DNA of 64,000 nt from Siphonobacter curvatus (GTDB lineage: Bacteria > Bacteroidota > Bacteroidia > Cytophagales > Spirosomataceae), in NCBI RefSeq assembly GCF_002943425.1, contig NZ_PTRA01000010.1:1-64000 (forward strand), given 5' to 3'. Made by a program: the position numbers and the translations under genes. The notes under the pieces are model-generated. The model did no database searches. It was given only the letters and a program-made list of their open reading frames with translations, and was not told the DNA's origin. Shown piece after piece: positions 1 through 9,207 of the stretch. Numbering within the stretch: position 1 is the stretch's first letter; each line of letters starts with the position of its first letter.

Positions 1-459
1 AGGTAAGTCATTTACTCGCCGCTTGTCAAGAAAAAAGTGAAAATTTATTTTCTTCCTTTTCTTAACTTCCCATCGCCTCATCCGCTACTTAACTGCCTTT
101 GCCTCAAGTATTTACACTCACTTTCAAGTGCCTTTCCCGTCGTTTGGGAGTGCAAAGATATCACTCAAAAACCGCCCTTGTCAAGTATGAAATCAAAATA
201 ATTAATAGCCCATCAAACCAATCGCTGATTATCAGTGTTTTAAAGCCCGGAAATTCCTGAAACTTTTTTAAACCAAGGTAGTTACCCCCTTTCAGCCCTA
301 AAATCCCCGTTTTTACGCACTTCTTTGGCCCTTCTGCACCTTGACTTTGATTTTCTACGGCTACCCTACAGCTTAACCTATCCTTTCTTTGGATTTCCCT
401 ATAAATCTAATATTTAGGACTCGTTTGTATAACTCCTACTCCTTCGCTATTCTTCCATC
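1..459. other. Left-edge intergenic region, no gene
   Basis: I see no coding region here. Positions 1-150 lie downstream, on the minus strand, of a strong Bacteroidota-type promoter (separate entry) and so look like the leader of a transcript that continues left of the window. The leader repeats short TTGACAAG-like words. An rRNA operon would fit this promoter context, but no rRNA sequence is inside the window. Confidence 0.5.
151..184 (-). promoter_or_regulatory. Candidate strong Bacteroidota promoter reading leftward
   Basis: Read on the minus strand, TTGACA (184-179) is followed by 18 bases and then TATCTTTGCA (160-151). This matches the Bacteroidota primary sigma consensus TTG-N18-20-TAnnTTTG, and resembles promoters often found before rRNA operons. 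No minus-strand gene lies between it and the window edge. Confidence 0.55.
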
Positions 460-493
460 AAAAAGGTTGCCGGAGTAATCCGGCAACCTTTTT
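460..493 (-). terminator. Intrinsic terminator after the asparaginase gene
   Basis: A perfect 15-bp stem (460-474 with 479-493) with a 4-base loop and A/T runs at both ends. It lies 70 bases past the stop of the minus-strand gene at 563-1618. The T-run exists on both strands, so it may work in both directions. Confidence 0.75.
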
Positions 494-509
494 GAATCTC
501 TTCCTACTT

Positions 510-544
510 GCTACTATATATATTACTGGCTACTATATATATTA
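510..544. repeat. Two exact 16-bp AT-rich direct repeats
   Basis: The word GCTACTATATATATTA occurs at 510-525 and again at 529-544, separated by three bases, and runs into further TATA repeats up to 551. A similar TATATA/GATA run lies on the other side of the asparaginase gene at about 1660-1680. Possibly a slippage-prone simple repeat; no function seen. Confidence 0.7.
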
Positions 545-562
545 TATATAAGGATACAAGGA

Positions 563-1618
563 TTAGTCTTTGTAGATCTCTATTTGAAGAGAGCCGTCTG
601 ACTTAATGTAGCCTCGGTACATTCCTTCCGAATTAAAAGGCATGGCAAAATTACCCTTTGCATCCAGGGCAATGACTCCACCTTCGCCTCCTCGTTCGAC
701 CAGTTTTTGATTTACCACTTCCTTGGCAGCCTCTTGTACAGATAGTCCTTTATAATGCATCAGGGCAGCGATGTCATAAGCGACTACTGATCGAATGAAG
801 TATTCACCGTGGCCCGTCGCTGAAATGGCACAGGTAGTATTGTCCGCATATGTACCCGCTCCGATAATGGGAGCATCCCCTACCCTACCGTATCGTTTGT
901 TGGTCATTCCCCCCGTAGAGGTGCCCGCAGCCAAGTTTCCGTACTGGTCCAATGCTACACAACCGACCGTACCAAATTTTTTCCCTTCCGTGAAAATTAA
1001 CTCTTCAGCCCGACTGCTGGCATTCTTAGGAGCCTTTGCTGGTTTCTTCGGAGCTTCTTCGGTATGATCCAGTTTGACCTTCTCTTCCTTTATGGCTTTT
1101 TGTAAACCCTGCCATCGGTTTTCGGTGTAGAAGTAGCTGGGGTCAACGATGGTGAGTCCTTTATCCTTGGCGAACGTTTCGGCTCCTTTTCCTATTAATA
1201 AAACGTGTTCGGATTTTTCCATCACCGCCCGAGCAGCCGATATGGGATTACGAACGGTGGTTACGCCCGCTACGGCTCCTGCTTTGAGCGTTTTTCCATC
1301 CATGATGGCGGCATCGAGTTCGTTTTTACCCTCGTGCGTAAACACGGCTCCCTTTCCAGCATTGAATAAAGGTGAGTCTTCCATGACGTGGACCGTAGCT
1401 TCTACCGCATCCAGACTCGTACCTCCTTTCTTTAAAATAGTATAACCCGTTTGTAAAGCCTGCTCTAACACTTGCCGGTACGCCTTTTCTTTCTCTGCCG
1501 TCATATTCTGCCGGGTAATGGTTCCAGCCCCGCCGTGTATGACCAGCGTTATTTTAGAAGGATCGGGACTTTGAGCAAAGGCCGGGGTACTCATTAGTAG
1601 CAATAACCATTTTTTCAT
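563..1618 (-). CDS. Isoaspartyl peptidase / L-asparaginase (Ntn hydrolase)
   Basis: 351 residues. This family hydrolyses isoaspartyl dipeptides and asparagine after splitting itself before a catalytic threonine. The hallmark is visible: residues 216-220 read GTVGC, making Thr217 the expected new N-terminus of the beta chain. It is followed by the GTSTGG stretch and the G-D-[AS]-P-I-I-G-A-G-T segment typical of the family. Residues 1-16 form a signal peptide ending in AFAQ, so the enzyme is probably periplasmic. A lysine/alanine/proline-rich linker at about 187-200 precedes the cleavage site, as expected for the exposed loop of the precursor. The gene lies 63 bases past an acyltransferase gene on the same strand and ends before a strong terminator. 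Confidence 0.93.
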   Translation of the reverse strand: MKKWLLLLMSTPAFAQSPDPSKITLVIHGGAGTITRQNMTAEKEKAYRQVLEQALQTGYTILKKGGTSLDAVEATVHVMEDSPLFNAGKGAVFTHEGKNELDAAIMDGKTLKAGAVAGVTTVRNPISAARAVMEKSEHVLLIGKGAETFAKDKGLTIVDPSYFYTENRWQGLQKAIKEEKVKLDHTEEAPKKPAKAPKNASSRAEELIFTEGKKFGTVGCVALDQYGNLAAGTSTGGMTNKRYGRVGDAPIIGAGTYADNTTCAISATGHGEYFIRSVVAYDIAALMHYKGLSVQEAAKEVVNQKLVERGGEGGVIALDAKGNFAMPFNSEGMYRGYIKSDGSLQIEIYKD

Positions 1619-1681
1619 GGGAAGTAGATTTAAGTGAAATAAACACGTCTCTTCTATACCTATATATATATAGATAGATAC

Positions 1682-2821
1682 TCAGACTCGAAGGAATATC
1701 TTCTTTTGATAAAGGATATACAGGAAAAGCCACTTCATCAAAATCATTCCGGCTACGGTCAGAACGGCCTTTAAGGGTTCGGAGCTGAGTTGATGAATGA
1801 GTCCTCCGAAAAAGAAGTCTGCGATGTGTTCAAAGTTAATGATTAAAACCGCCAGGTAGATTAAAATAGAGTTCATCCCAATCACGGTGAACAGAATCGT
1901 CCATTTCTGATACCGCTTTACATCAATGATCCAATAAAATAAAGCGAGCAAACCTAGACTACAGCCCCCCGTTACGAGTACGAACGAGCTCGTCCATAAG
2001 TTCTTGTTTACGGGAAAGACCATATTCCAGAGCCATCCTAGGATAAAGAAAATCACTCCGAGGCCGACTAAAGCTTGTATCTTCTCTTCGGGACGACGCA
2101 TCGCATTCCTTAAAATAGTACCGGCGTAAATACCGAGTAAAGCATTGCAGATGGCGGGGATGGTGGAGAGCAATCCTTCGGGGTCATGTACGGTTAGGTA
2201 CAGTTTTCCCGGGACTAGCAATCGATCTACGTAACCCGGCAGGCTACATTCCAGCGTAAGCACACCCGCTCCGCATCCGGGTACGGGAATGAGCATCAAG
2301 GCCGCCCAATAACCGAGTAAAATTCCGAAGAACCAGACATACTGAGCCCGCTCACTAGCGTACAGATAAATCAGCTGGGCAAACATCCCCGCCAGCCCAA
2401 TACGTCCGAGTACGCTACAAAAACGAATTTCCTCAATCGGCTTAACGAACAATCCATTATTATAGATAATACCGAAAATCACCAGGGTGATGCCTCGCGT
2501 AATAATCTTGCGGGCTAGCGGTCCCTTCTCATCGCCTTTCTCCAATCGGCTGCCTACGGAAAAGGGAGTGGATACGCCCGCCATAAATAGAAAGAGCGGA
2601 AAAATCAGGTCGTAAAAGCGAAAGCCATTCCACTCGGGATGCGTAAACTGGTCGGCCATAAAGGCGGCCCAGCCCCAAGTGGTCGTCTTGGCCAGGGCAT
2701 AGAAGATTTCATCCCCTCCCATAATCCAAAACATATCAAATCCCCGTAACGTATCCAGGGATAACAGCCGTTTGATGGGTACGGGTTGAGCAAGGGTAGG
2801 TTCAGTAGCAGTAAGGGACAT
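1682..2821 (-). CDS. Membrane acyltransferase, HGSNAT/DUF5009-like
   Basis: 379 residues from the chosen start. The N-terminal signature LLSLDTLRGFDMFWI with GGDE close behind is typical of the heparan-alpha-glucosaminide N-acetyltransferase-like (DUF5009/DUF1624) membrane family, which moves acetyl groups across membranes onto sugars. About ten hydrophobic segments follow. An upstream ATG (2914) would add 31 residues that do not resemble the family, so the ATG at 2821 is preferred. The actual substrate cannot be read from the sequence; peptidoglycan amino sugars or another glycan are possible. It precedes the asparaginase gene on the same strand and may be co-transcribed with it. Confidence 0.82.
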   Translation of the reverse strand: MSLTATEPTLAQPVPIKRLLSLDTLRGFDMFWIMGGDEIFYALAKTTTWGWAAFMADQFTHPEWNGFRFYDLIFPLFLFMAGVSTPFSVGSRLEKGDEKGPLARKIITRGITLVIFGIIYNNGLFVKPIEEIRFCSVLGRIGLAGMFAQLIYLYASERAQYVWFFGILLGYWAALMLIPVPGCGAGVLTLECSLPGYVDRLLVPGKLYLTVHDPEGLLSTIPAICNALLGIYAGTILRNAMRRPEEKIQALVGLGVIFFILGWLWNMVFPVNKNLWTSSFVLVTGGCSLGLLALFYWIIDVKRYQKWTILFTVIGMNSILIYLAVLIINFEHIADFFFGGLIHQLSSEPLKAVLTVAGMILMKWLFLYILYQKKIFLRV

Positions 2822-3284
2822 AGTAATACAGAATGGAGGAAAACGATTGGTGGCTAAAATATAGCTAAAATATTCACAGCTAAGCTGCGAAAAAACGCCT
2901 CTGAGCGTTTCCATCTCCTTTTAGGGGATACCTACGGCCTGTCCTAGCCCCATAGCCGAATGCCTTTCGCCCCACTTATCGTTAGGGTATAACGAATCGG
3001 CTAGCGTCTTCCCTGCCGTAGGCTCCCTGAAGGGTTTGCCTGAAATCCAAACTGATTAGCTGCAAAATAAATATCCTAGTGTACCTATCATTAGTTTCAA
3101 CGATCCCGCTTTCCAGCAAGCTTAAAAGCGTACTAGTTCACTTTTAAAAATCTAAAAAAATGCATAAAATAAGCTTCGGTAAGTCCTAAAATAAAACTGT
3201 AAGTCTATCAATCAACTGCTACTTTCTGGCTGAAATTATAATCAATCATTCGTTTATATAAGAGTTTCATACTCCCGAATAACA
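2822..3284. other. Intergenic region upstream of the acyltransferase
   Basis: No gene supported. On the minus strand, TTATTTTGCA at 3062-3071 is a one-mismatch match to the Bacteroidota -7 element, but I cannot place a convincing -33 element. The region becomes AT-rich towards 3285. Confidence 0.4.
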
Positions 3285-3318
3285 TAAAAAAACTCCTGTT
3301 GCCGCCACAACAGGAGTT
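3285..3318 (-). terminator. Intrinsic terminator of the WcaI-like gene
   Basis: An 11-bp perfect stem (3291-3301 with 3308-3318) and 6-base loop. On the minus strand the stem is followed by a T-run (plus-strand A-run 3285-3290). It lies about 140 bases past the stop of the gene at 3460-4755. Confidence 0.75.
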
Positions 3319-3459
3319 ATATTTTGCCTTATCAATATTACTATCGCTAAGACTTTACAAACATGCTACATTTAATTTAAAAAAGCAAATACAATCAAAG
3401 TTTTTTTAAAAAAAAATAAGCATATTTTATCTAAATCGAATAAGGCCAATGATCTTGCC

Positions 3460-4755
3460 TTACCCGGAGTAATACACTTCATTAACGGGTTGAAAAGAAG
3501 TTGATATTTCTGGCACACTCTTAACTAATTTCCCGCCTAAAAGTTCACGTTCCATGGCTGATAAAATCACCTTTTTACTTAAATGACGTTTGGCATAACT
3601 GCGCGCATTTGCTTGAAAAAAGGCCAGATTAGTTTTTAAAGCCATATCAATTCCTGCCACTAATGCTGATAAGGATTCTGGTTCCACCACTAATCCTAAT
3701 TGTCTATCAGACACCAGGTTATGCAGTGTGGTACCCGGATCAGCAGTTACTAAAACGCAACCACCCGCTGCTAAAATAGGTCCTAGTTTGGAAGGCAGTA
3801 ATAAATCGGCTGCTGCTTTCTTTTGTAAGACTAAGTGTAAATCTGCCGTAGCCAACAACCGTGACATATCTTCACTTTTCTGCAGGGGGAAAAACTTAAC
3901 GTTCGTCAGTTTATCCGCGTCAACCTTCTCAATTAATCGCTCTTTGGCTCCACCCGAACCTACCACAACAAAATAAATATGTGGAAATTTCTGATAGTGT
4001 TTAGCCGCTTCAATAATTAATTCCAAGCCTTGTTTCTCACCTAAATTTCCGGCATACAGAATAACTTTATCCGTATTACGTAAACCAAATTCTTTGCGCA
4101 AAGAAGCCGATTTAGGTAAGGGTTGAATGGCTTCCATGTCTACCCAATTGGGAAACACGTACGTTTTATTTTCACCTACTTCTTTTTGGATAATTTTCTT
4201 TTCCATTGCTAAGCTAATGGTGGAAACACGATCCGCTTTATTTAAAATAAACTTCTCCGCTTTAAAAAGAATGTTTAATAAGCTTTTGTTTTTAATCATC
4301 CCTAAATCTTTAGCCGCATCGACTTGAAGATCCTGTACATGAATGTAAAACAATGAACCTTTGAGTAAACTATACAAATAGGCAACAAAGCTTAAATGAA
4401 ACGGAGGAGCTACGCAAAGCACTACGTCCGCTTTGGGTTTAAAAAGTAAAGGAATCCAGTAAACTAAACTGCTGAGCAAAAAAGAAAACTCATGGATGAT
4501 GCGTTTGGCCGCACTTACTTGCTTGGGAACGTAAAAGGGACACCGGTGAACGGTCACGCCCTTGAGCAGATGCGTGTGCCATAACTTCCCTTTAAAATCG
4601 GTCTGTACTTCCCACTGCGGATAATAAGGAAACGTGGTAATCACTTCTACTTCGTGCCCAGTTTCCGCCAACCACGCCCCTAATTCTCCCGTATATTTAC
4701 CAATGCCCGTTAATTCAGGTGCATAATTGATGCCATAGATTAATACTTTTTTCAT
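3460..4755 (-). CDS. Glycosyltransferase family 4, WcaI-like
   Basis: 431 residues. The N-terminus (LIYGINYAPELTGIGKYTGE, then W-L-A-E-T-G-H-E-V-E-V-I-T-T-F-P-Y-Y-P) is the hallmark of WcaI/WbuB-type GT4 enzymes of colanic-acid-like polysaccharide pathways. The C-terminal half carries the nucleotide-sugar binding part (ILYAGNLGEKQGLE and the LLPSKLGPILAAGG segment). It presumably adds a sugar to a lipid-linked repeat unit at the inner face of the membrane. It stands alone: 712 bases separate it from the rest of the polysaccharide operon, and it has its own candidate promoter and terminator. Its base composition is visibly more AT-rich than the operon, suggesting a separate origin. Confidence 0.88.
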   Translation of the reverse strand: MKKVLIYGINYAPELTGIGKYTGELGAWLAETGHEVEVITTFPYYPQWEVQTDFKGKLWHTHLLKGVTVHRCPFYVPKQVSAAKRIIHEFSFLLSSLVYWIPLLFKPKADVVLCVAPPFHLSFVAYLYSLLKGSLFYIHVQDLQVDAAKDLGMIKNKSLLNILFKAEKFILNKADRVSTISLAMEKKIIQKEVGENKTYVFPNWVDMEAIQPLPKSASLRKEFGLRNTDKVILYAGNLGEKQGLELIIEAAKHYQKFPHIYFVVVGSGGAKERLIEKVDADKLTNVKFFPLQKSEDMSRLLATADLHLVLQKKAAADLLLPSKLGPILAAGGCVLVTADPGTTLHNLVSDRQLGLVVEPESLSALVAGIDMALKTNLAFFQANARSYAKRHLSKKVILSAMERELLGGKLVKSVPEISTSFQPVNEVYYSG

Positions 4756-5310
4756 AGGTTGAATTCATTATAACTCTTCGCAAGAGTTTAGTAGGACAAC
4801 ACGTTTATAGCACTAGCGTTGAAAAGCTAGCGAAAGTGGGCAACGGTCAACTACATCCTTGGCGGTGGAGGTATACTATAGGTAACGGACTATACTATAC
4901 GCGTTACTCCATACGAATCCCAGACAAACGCAACCAACCATGTTGGCACGCGTAAGCCGAAAAGGAGCTTCCGTACATTTCGCACCGACGGGCAATTCGG
5001 TACTTGAGATGATAACTTGAGAATACCGTCGTTGCTTTCATTTCATTGAAAGCAAAAGGATAGCTAGCGGAGTATCCGAAACGAAGGTTGCGTAGGCCTA
5101 ATGGCGGAAAGAGGCTAATCGCTTTTGTGTAGATGCCTTATTGGGGGGTATGGGCATCCATTCATAAATGTAAAAGAAAGGTGCTGAGCGAATGAGCGGA
5201 ATCTACCAGCAACCGGGTGTGTTCAAGTCAGAAATGAGTATGTTTAGCCGTTAAAATAACCAGATAAAACAGCTTCCTGACCAGACAAAAACTATACGTA
5301 CTCGATGTAA
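4756..5310 (-). other. Long untranslated leader of the WcaI-like gene
   Basis: About 550 bases without a supported gene, between the candidate promoter at 5311-5341 and the start codon at 4755. Several small hairpins are visible: AACTCTT/AAGAGTT near 4771-4789 and GCTTTCA/TGAAAGC at 5034-5053. TATACTATA occurs twice near 4872-4898. A regulated leader is possible; a simple non-functional gap is equally possible. Confidence 0.35.
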
Positions 5311-5341
5311 CAAATATATTTGACGCTTTGTTAAGATGCAA
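5311..5341 (-). promoter_or_regulatory. Candidate promoter for the WcaI-like gene
   Basis: On the minus strand TTG (5341-5339), a 20-base spacer, then TATATTTG (5318-5311), a full match to the Bacteroidota -33/-7 pattern. The nearest minus-strand gene downstream starts at 4755. Confidence 0.5.
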
Positions 5342-5467
5342 GCAAAACCATTAAAATCTGAACCTTTTTTATACTGTTTTTTAGGTAATAATGGCGAAAT
5401 ATTTTTTCCCTATTCCTTACCATTCCTTACGCACACACCTTACGCTAAAGTCCTGATTTATCGAAGT

Positions 5468-6286
5468 TTACTGTTCCTGAATTTTACAATAAATCTGGGT
5501 AAAATACGCGGTCTTTAGGATAGAAAAGGCTAACCCACGACTCCCGTCTTTAAATCCACCCATGAGAATAAAACTACCTAAAAAATAGGCGGGTCCAATC
5601 AGGGGGCTGTGCAAAAGTTTGTACTTCATCCACTGCTTCCAGGTCCAGTGCTTTCGTACTTCCTGGGTTTGAAACGCTTTGGCAAAGCGGGAGGCTTCCC
5701 AACTGGAGTATTCATCGTGCTTGCGAACATAGTGCGAGATCCCCTTGAAATCCCGATGATCAATCTTACTTTTGATCATGCCTACCTTTCCCTGCAGGAC
5801 GGGGTGCTCATGCACTTCCATATCCATCTTACTCCACGCATCTTCTTCAATACGCTCATACTGACCCGCATCGGCACGGAAGAGGGCCAACTTTCGTAAG
5901 GGATAGCCGCCCTTTAGTTGTTTGCCCATGAAATAAATGCTGTAGTTTAACCAAAAACCTACTTTTTCGGTCTGGTGCAGGGCCTGCCGCAGCTCCTCTT
6001 TAAACGCGGGCGTTACGTATTCATCCGCATCTAAAAAAAGAACCCATTGGGTTTGTAAATAACCACTTTGTAAAAACCAGTTACGCTTCTTTGGGAACTT
6101 TCCATCCCAAGTAAAGTCGATGAAATCAACGCCGTACTCGGCAGCAATGGCCCGCGTGCGATCGGTACTCCCCGAATCAATCAGGACAATAGCTTTGGCA
6201 AAATCCTTGCCCAGGGCGTCTAAACAATGAGGCAGATTTTGTTCCTCATTTTTAACCGGAATGGCAATTGTAATGTCAACTAACAT
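5468..6286 (-). CDS. Glycosyltransferase family 2
   Basis: 272 residues, compact GT-A transferase. The N-terminal ITIAIPVKNEEQNLPHCLDAL, the DSGSTDRT segment and the metal-binding DAD (86-88, within LFLDADEYVTP) are typical of GT2 enzymes related to the WaaE/KdtX and WcaA groups. A hydrophobic stretch near the C-terminus suggests membrane association. It is the last gene of the long polysaccharide operon, 4 bases after the acetyltransferase gene. Substrate unknown. Confidence 0.88.
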   Translation of the reverse strand: MLVDITIAIPVKNEEQNLPHCLDALGKDFAKAIVLIDSGSTDRTRAIAAEYGVDFIDFTWDGKFPKKRNWFLQSGYLQTQWVLFLDADEYVTPAFKEELRQALHQTEKVGFWLNYSIYFMGKQLKGGYPLRKLALFRADAGQYERIEEDAWSKMDMEVHEHPVLQGKVGMIKSKIDHRDFKGISHYVRKHDEYSSWEASRFAKAFQTQEVRKHWTWKQWMKYKLLHSPLIGPAYFLGSFILMGGFKDGSRGLAFSILKTAYFTQIYCKIQEQ

Positions 6287-6290
6287 AGCG

Positions 6291-6863
6291 TTATGAAACC
6301 AAACTTGGCGTTAGGGAATAATTATGGCGAGGTTTTAGGGGCCGACAGGGATGTCCTGCACAGACCATCCATTCGGGCATGTTCCGAGTGACGACGGAAC
6401 GGGCTCCGACGACGGCTCCTTCGGCTAGCTGCACTCCGGGATGTACAAAAGCTTGAGCGGCAATCCAGACGTGATCACCCACCTCAATGGGTCGCGTAAT
6501 GAGCGGGAAGCCAGGATCATTGTAATCATGCGTGCCCGCACAGAGATACACACCTTGCGAAATAACGGCCCGAAAACCGATGTGAATTTTACCCTGGCAG
6601 TACAAGACCGCTCCGCTGCCAACCCCGCATTCATCGTGTAACTCCAGATTCCAGGGTGCCCAGATTTTCACGCCGGGATACACGTGTACGCCCCGCCCTA
6701 CTTTAGCTCCGAACAAACGCAGTAAAGCCGAACGCCAGGCATGAAAAGGCGTCGGTGAAAATCGAAAGAGTGTATTTTCCACCAGCGTCCAAGCCAAGCG
6801 GGCCAGGCGATTTTGTAACGAGAAAGATGGGCCCGTCTGGGTCTGTTGATTAAGGGTGGACAT
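6291..6863 (-). CDS. WcaF-like hexapeptide acetyltransferase
   Basis: About 190 residues. The sequence carries isoleucine-patch hexapeptide repeats of the left-handed beta-helix fold (for example the stretches around GVHVYPGVKIW, GVGSGAVLYCQG and GDHVWIAAQAFVHPGV) and the conserved CAGTHDY segment of the WcaF group, which O-acetylates sugars of colanic acid. The start is placed at MSTLNQQ (6863); a further ATG six codons upstream is possible. It overlaps the preceding glycosyltransferase gene by 14 bases, supporting co-translation. Probable role: O-acetylation of the repeat unit. Confidence 0.85.
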   Translation of the reverse strand: MSTLNQQTQTGPSFSLQNRLARLAWTLVENTLFRFSPTPFHAWRSALLRLFGAKVGRGVHVYPGVKIWAPWNLELHDECGVGSGAVLYCQGKIHIGFRAVISQGVYLCAGTHDYNDPGFPLITRPIEVGDHVWIAAQAFVHPGVQLAEGAVVGARSVVTRNMPEWMVCAGHPCRPLKPRHNYSLTPSLVS

Positions 6864-8022
6864 GCAGCGATGACGGTTCAAAAAGGGTTTCGACTAAAGT
6901 ATGAGCGGTGGGTGCTACGGCAAAGGACTGTTCGTAAACCTGACGTGCTCGCTCGGCTAAAGTTTGTTGGGCAATGGGCGAGAGCTCCAGCCAAGTTTTC
7001 AGCAGACGGTAGGTACCTTCGAGGGTATCTTCCGCTACCAGACCGGCTTGGCCCTGGCTGATTTCCTGCCAGATATTGACTTGTTGTGAGATTAAAACGG
7101 GTTTACCACAGGCCAGGGCTTCTACGATAGCAATACCAAAATTTTCCTGATGGCTCGGTAGAACCATAGCCTGACAGCCGTAAAAGGCCCCCCATTTAGC
7201 CGCACCCGTTAGCATTCCAGCAAAAACGATATGGGTATGAGCCAGGGCTCGGCTACGAATCGCTTGTCCGTACGAAGTTTCCAGGCCTGGTCCGGCAATG
7301 ACCAGCGCGGGCAGTTGCGGGTATTGAGCACTGAGCCGCACGTAGGCTTCAATGAGTAGATCCAGCCCTTTCTTGGGATCAATCCGGCTCAGGAAAAGCC
7401 AGTAAGGCCTCCGCACCGGGCGTTCACAGGCCTGAGCAAACGCTTGGGTCATAGCTTTTTGAAACACGGGTGGTTCCAGTACTCCCATACCCACCACCGT
7501 TTCCTGTCGGGGCTGGTAGGGACGAAACGTCTGTCGGGCCAAGGTCTTCTCTGCTTCACAGGTAAATAATAACCCATCGGCATGATTAATCAGGTGGCGT
7601 TCGATGGCTTTCCAAAACAGCCAATTGCGTAAGGCCTTGAGTTTGCGGCCTTTTGCTTTCTGAAAATACGGATCCAGCATCCCGTGGGGCATCACAAAGA
7701 GCTTAGGCCGCGGCTCGGGTAGTTGTTTCCAAACCTGGTACACACTGAACGTGTGGTACTGCCACAAGCCGTGTACGAGGATCGTATCAAAGCGGGCCAA
7801 GTTCGCTTGTAACCAGTCCCGTAGGTTTGCATTATAATGCCAGGGCCCCTTACTCGGCCCAAGGGCATGCACCCGGTCGGGCAGTCCGGATGCGGGAACA
7901 TCCGAGCTAACTACCTCACTGGTTACGTGTAAGGTATCGAGTCCCTGCATCATGGTATGAACGGCCTGGCTTACCCCGCCGAGCCGCAAATCAATTTGAT
8001 CAATGACATGAAGAAGTCGCAT
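6850..8022 (-). CDS. Glycosyltransferase family 4
   Basis: 390 residues, GT-B fold. The N-terminus MRLLHVIDQIDLRLGGVSQAV is a classic GT4 acceptor-domain start. In the C-terminal half are LFLSRIDPKKGLDLLIEAY and the nucleotide-sugar contact segment LPSHQENFGIAIVEALACGKPV with the E-x7-E motif. It lies 12 bases after the preceding transferase gene in the polysaccharide operon. The sugar transferred cannot be told from the sequence. Confidence 0.9.
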   Translation of the reverse strand: MRLLHVIDQIDLRLGGVSQAVHTMMQGLDTLHVTSEVVSSDVPASGLPDRVHALGPSKGPWHYNANLRDWLQANLARFDTILVHGLWQYHTFSVYQVWKQLPEPRPKLFVMPHGMLDPYFQKAKGRKLKALRNWLFWKAIERHLINHADGLLFTCEAEKTLARQTFRPYQPRQETVVGMGVLEPPVFQKAMTQAFAQACERPVRRPYWLFLSRIDPKKGLDLLIEAYVRLSAQYPQLPALVIAGPGLETSYGQAIRSRALAHTHIVFAGMLTGAAKWGAFYGCQAMVLPSHQENFGIAIVEALACGKPVLISQQVNIWQEISQGQAGLVAEDTLEGTYRLLKTWLELSPIAQQTLAERARQVYEQSFAVAPTAHTLVETLFEPSSLHVHP

Positions 8023-8034
8023 ACATAGGGCTTG

Positions 8035-9207
8035 CTAAGGGGTAACGTAGTCCACTGATTTTTCCACAATTTGCTGATAGATCTCTTCCATGACGTCAAG
8101 GGCTCGCTCAGCATTGAAGCGTTGTGCATTGGCTAGGCTTTGCTCAATAACCTGGCGGCGTTCCTGCGGGGTTAGCGTCACTACGGCTTCTAATACGCCA
8201 GCGGCTCGCTGGGCCCAGTCCGTTCCCGCTTGCTGACGGGGAATCAAAAACGCTTGTCCTCCAGCTACTTCCGTCATGGGGGCCTCCTGGGTTGTAATGA
8301 CGGGGCAACCCGCAGCCATGGCTTCCGCAATGGGCCAGCCAAATCCTTCCGCCAATGAAGGAAAGACAAACGCAGTAGCTCCCTGATAGGCTTTTACCAC
8401 ATCGGCATCCGATTGCTGGGTTAAAAAGTAGATGTCCTGGCGGTAGGGCGATTGCTCATGAAAGGCTTCGAGCTCAGCGTTAGGCGCTTCCCCAATGCAC
8501 AGCAAGGGTAAGTTCTGCCGACTTTGATTTCGCCAAGCCGTATATAATTCGAGCAGGCCCATGCGGTTTTTGTACCATTGATTGCCGCCTACGTGCAGCA
8601 GATACCCACTGGTTAGATCACGCTGGAGCTGCTGACTCCACTGCTGCCGGGCTTCGCTAGTGGAACCAGGACGGTATTGGGATTTAACCCCATTATACAC
8701 CACCTCAGAGCACGCGGGGCGACGTTCCAGCAGCGTATGCAAATCCCGCTGGGTCTGATGAGAAATGGATATAAAGTTTTGGGCACGGGCGTAACCCTTC
8801 CAGATAAAGTTTTGATAAATCTGTCCGGTCCAACCCGTCGGATTTTCTTGGATGAGTCCTAAGGCACTACGCTGGGCCAAAAAATCGTGACAATGCACTA
8901 CGTGCCGGCGATGCTTCACCAAGGGGACCCAAGGGCCCAAGGCATGATCCGTAAACACAAATAATGTATCCGTTGGCACTTGCTTGAGTCTTCGCCGGAC
9001 CTGCCAGGGAAACAATACGTACTGGTCGAGGTAGCCCATCCATTTTTTGAGGGCCTGCGGAACGGGTAACGAAACAAACCGGGCTTTAGGCGTCCACTGG
9101 GCAATGCGGTGACCCCGCTCCTGCATACCCCAGGCTAGCCATTGCGCGTAGCGTGGCATGCTTTGATGCCCTAGAAAACTTGGATGCGTAAAGAAAATAA
9201 TATTCAT
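8035..9207 (-). CDS. Glycosyltransferase family 4
   Basis: 390 residues. The C-terminal domain shows the GT4 pattern LHVGGNQWYKNR and FVFPSLAEGFGWPIAEAMAAGCPVI with the paired glutamates that bind the nucleotide sugar. The N-terminal half is less conserved, as usual for the acceptor domain. Its start codon overlaps the stop of the polymerase gene by 4 bases, a translational-coupling layout. Substrate unknown. Confidence 0.88.
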   Translation of the reverse strand: MNIIFFTHPSFLGHQSMPRYAQWLAWGMQERGHRIAQWTPKARFVSLPVPQALKKWMGYLDQYVLFPWQVRRRLKQVPTDTLFVFTDHALGPWVPLVKHRRHVVHCHDFLAQRSALGLIQENPTGWTGQIYQNFIWKGYARAQNFISISHQTQRDLHTLLERRPACSEVVYNGVKSQYRPGSTSEARQQWSQQLQRDLTSGYLLHVGGNQWYKNRMGLLELYTAWRNQSRQNLPLLCIGEAPNAELEAFHEQSPYRQDIYFLTQQSDADVVKAYQGATAFVFPSLAEGFGWPIAEAMAAGCPVITTQEAPMTEVAGGQAFLIPRQQAGTDWAQRAAGVLEAVVTLTPQERRQVIEQSLANAQRFNAERALDVMEEIYQQIVEKSVDYVTP

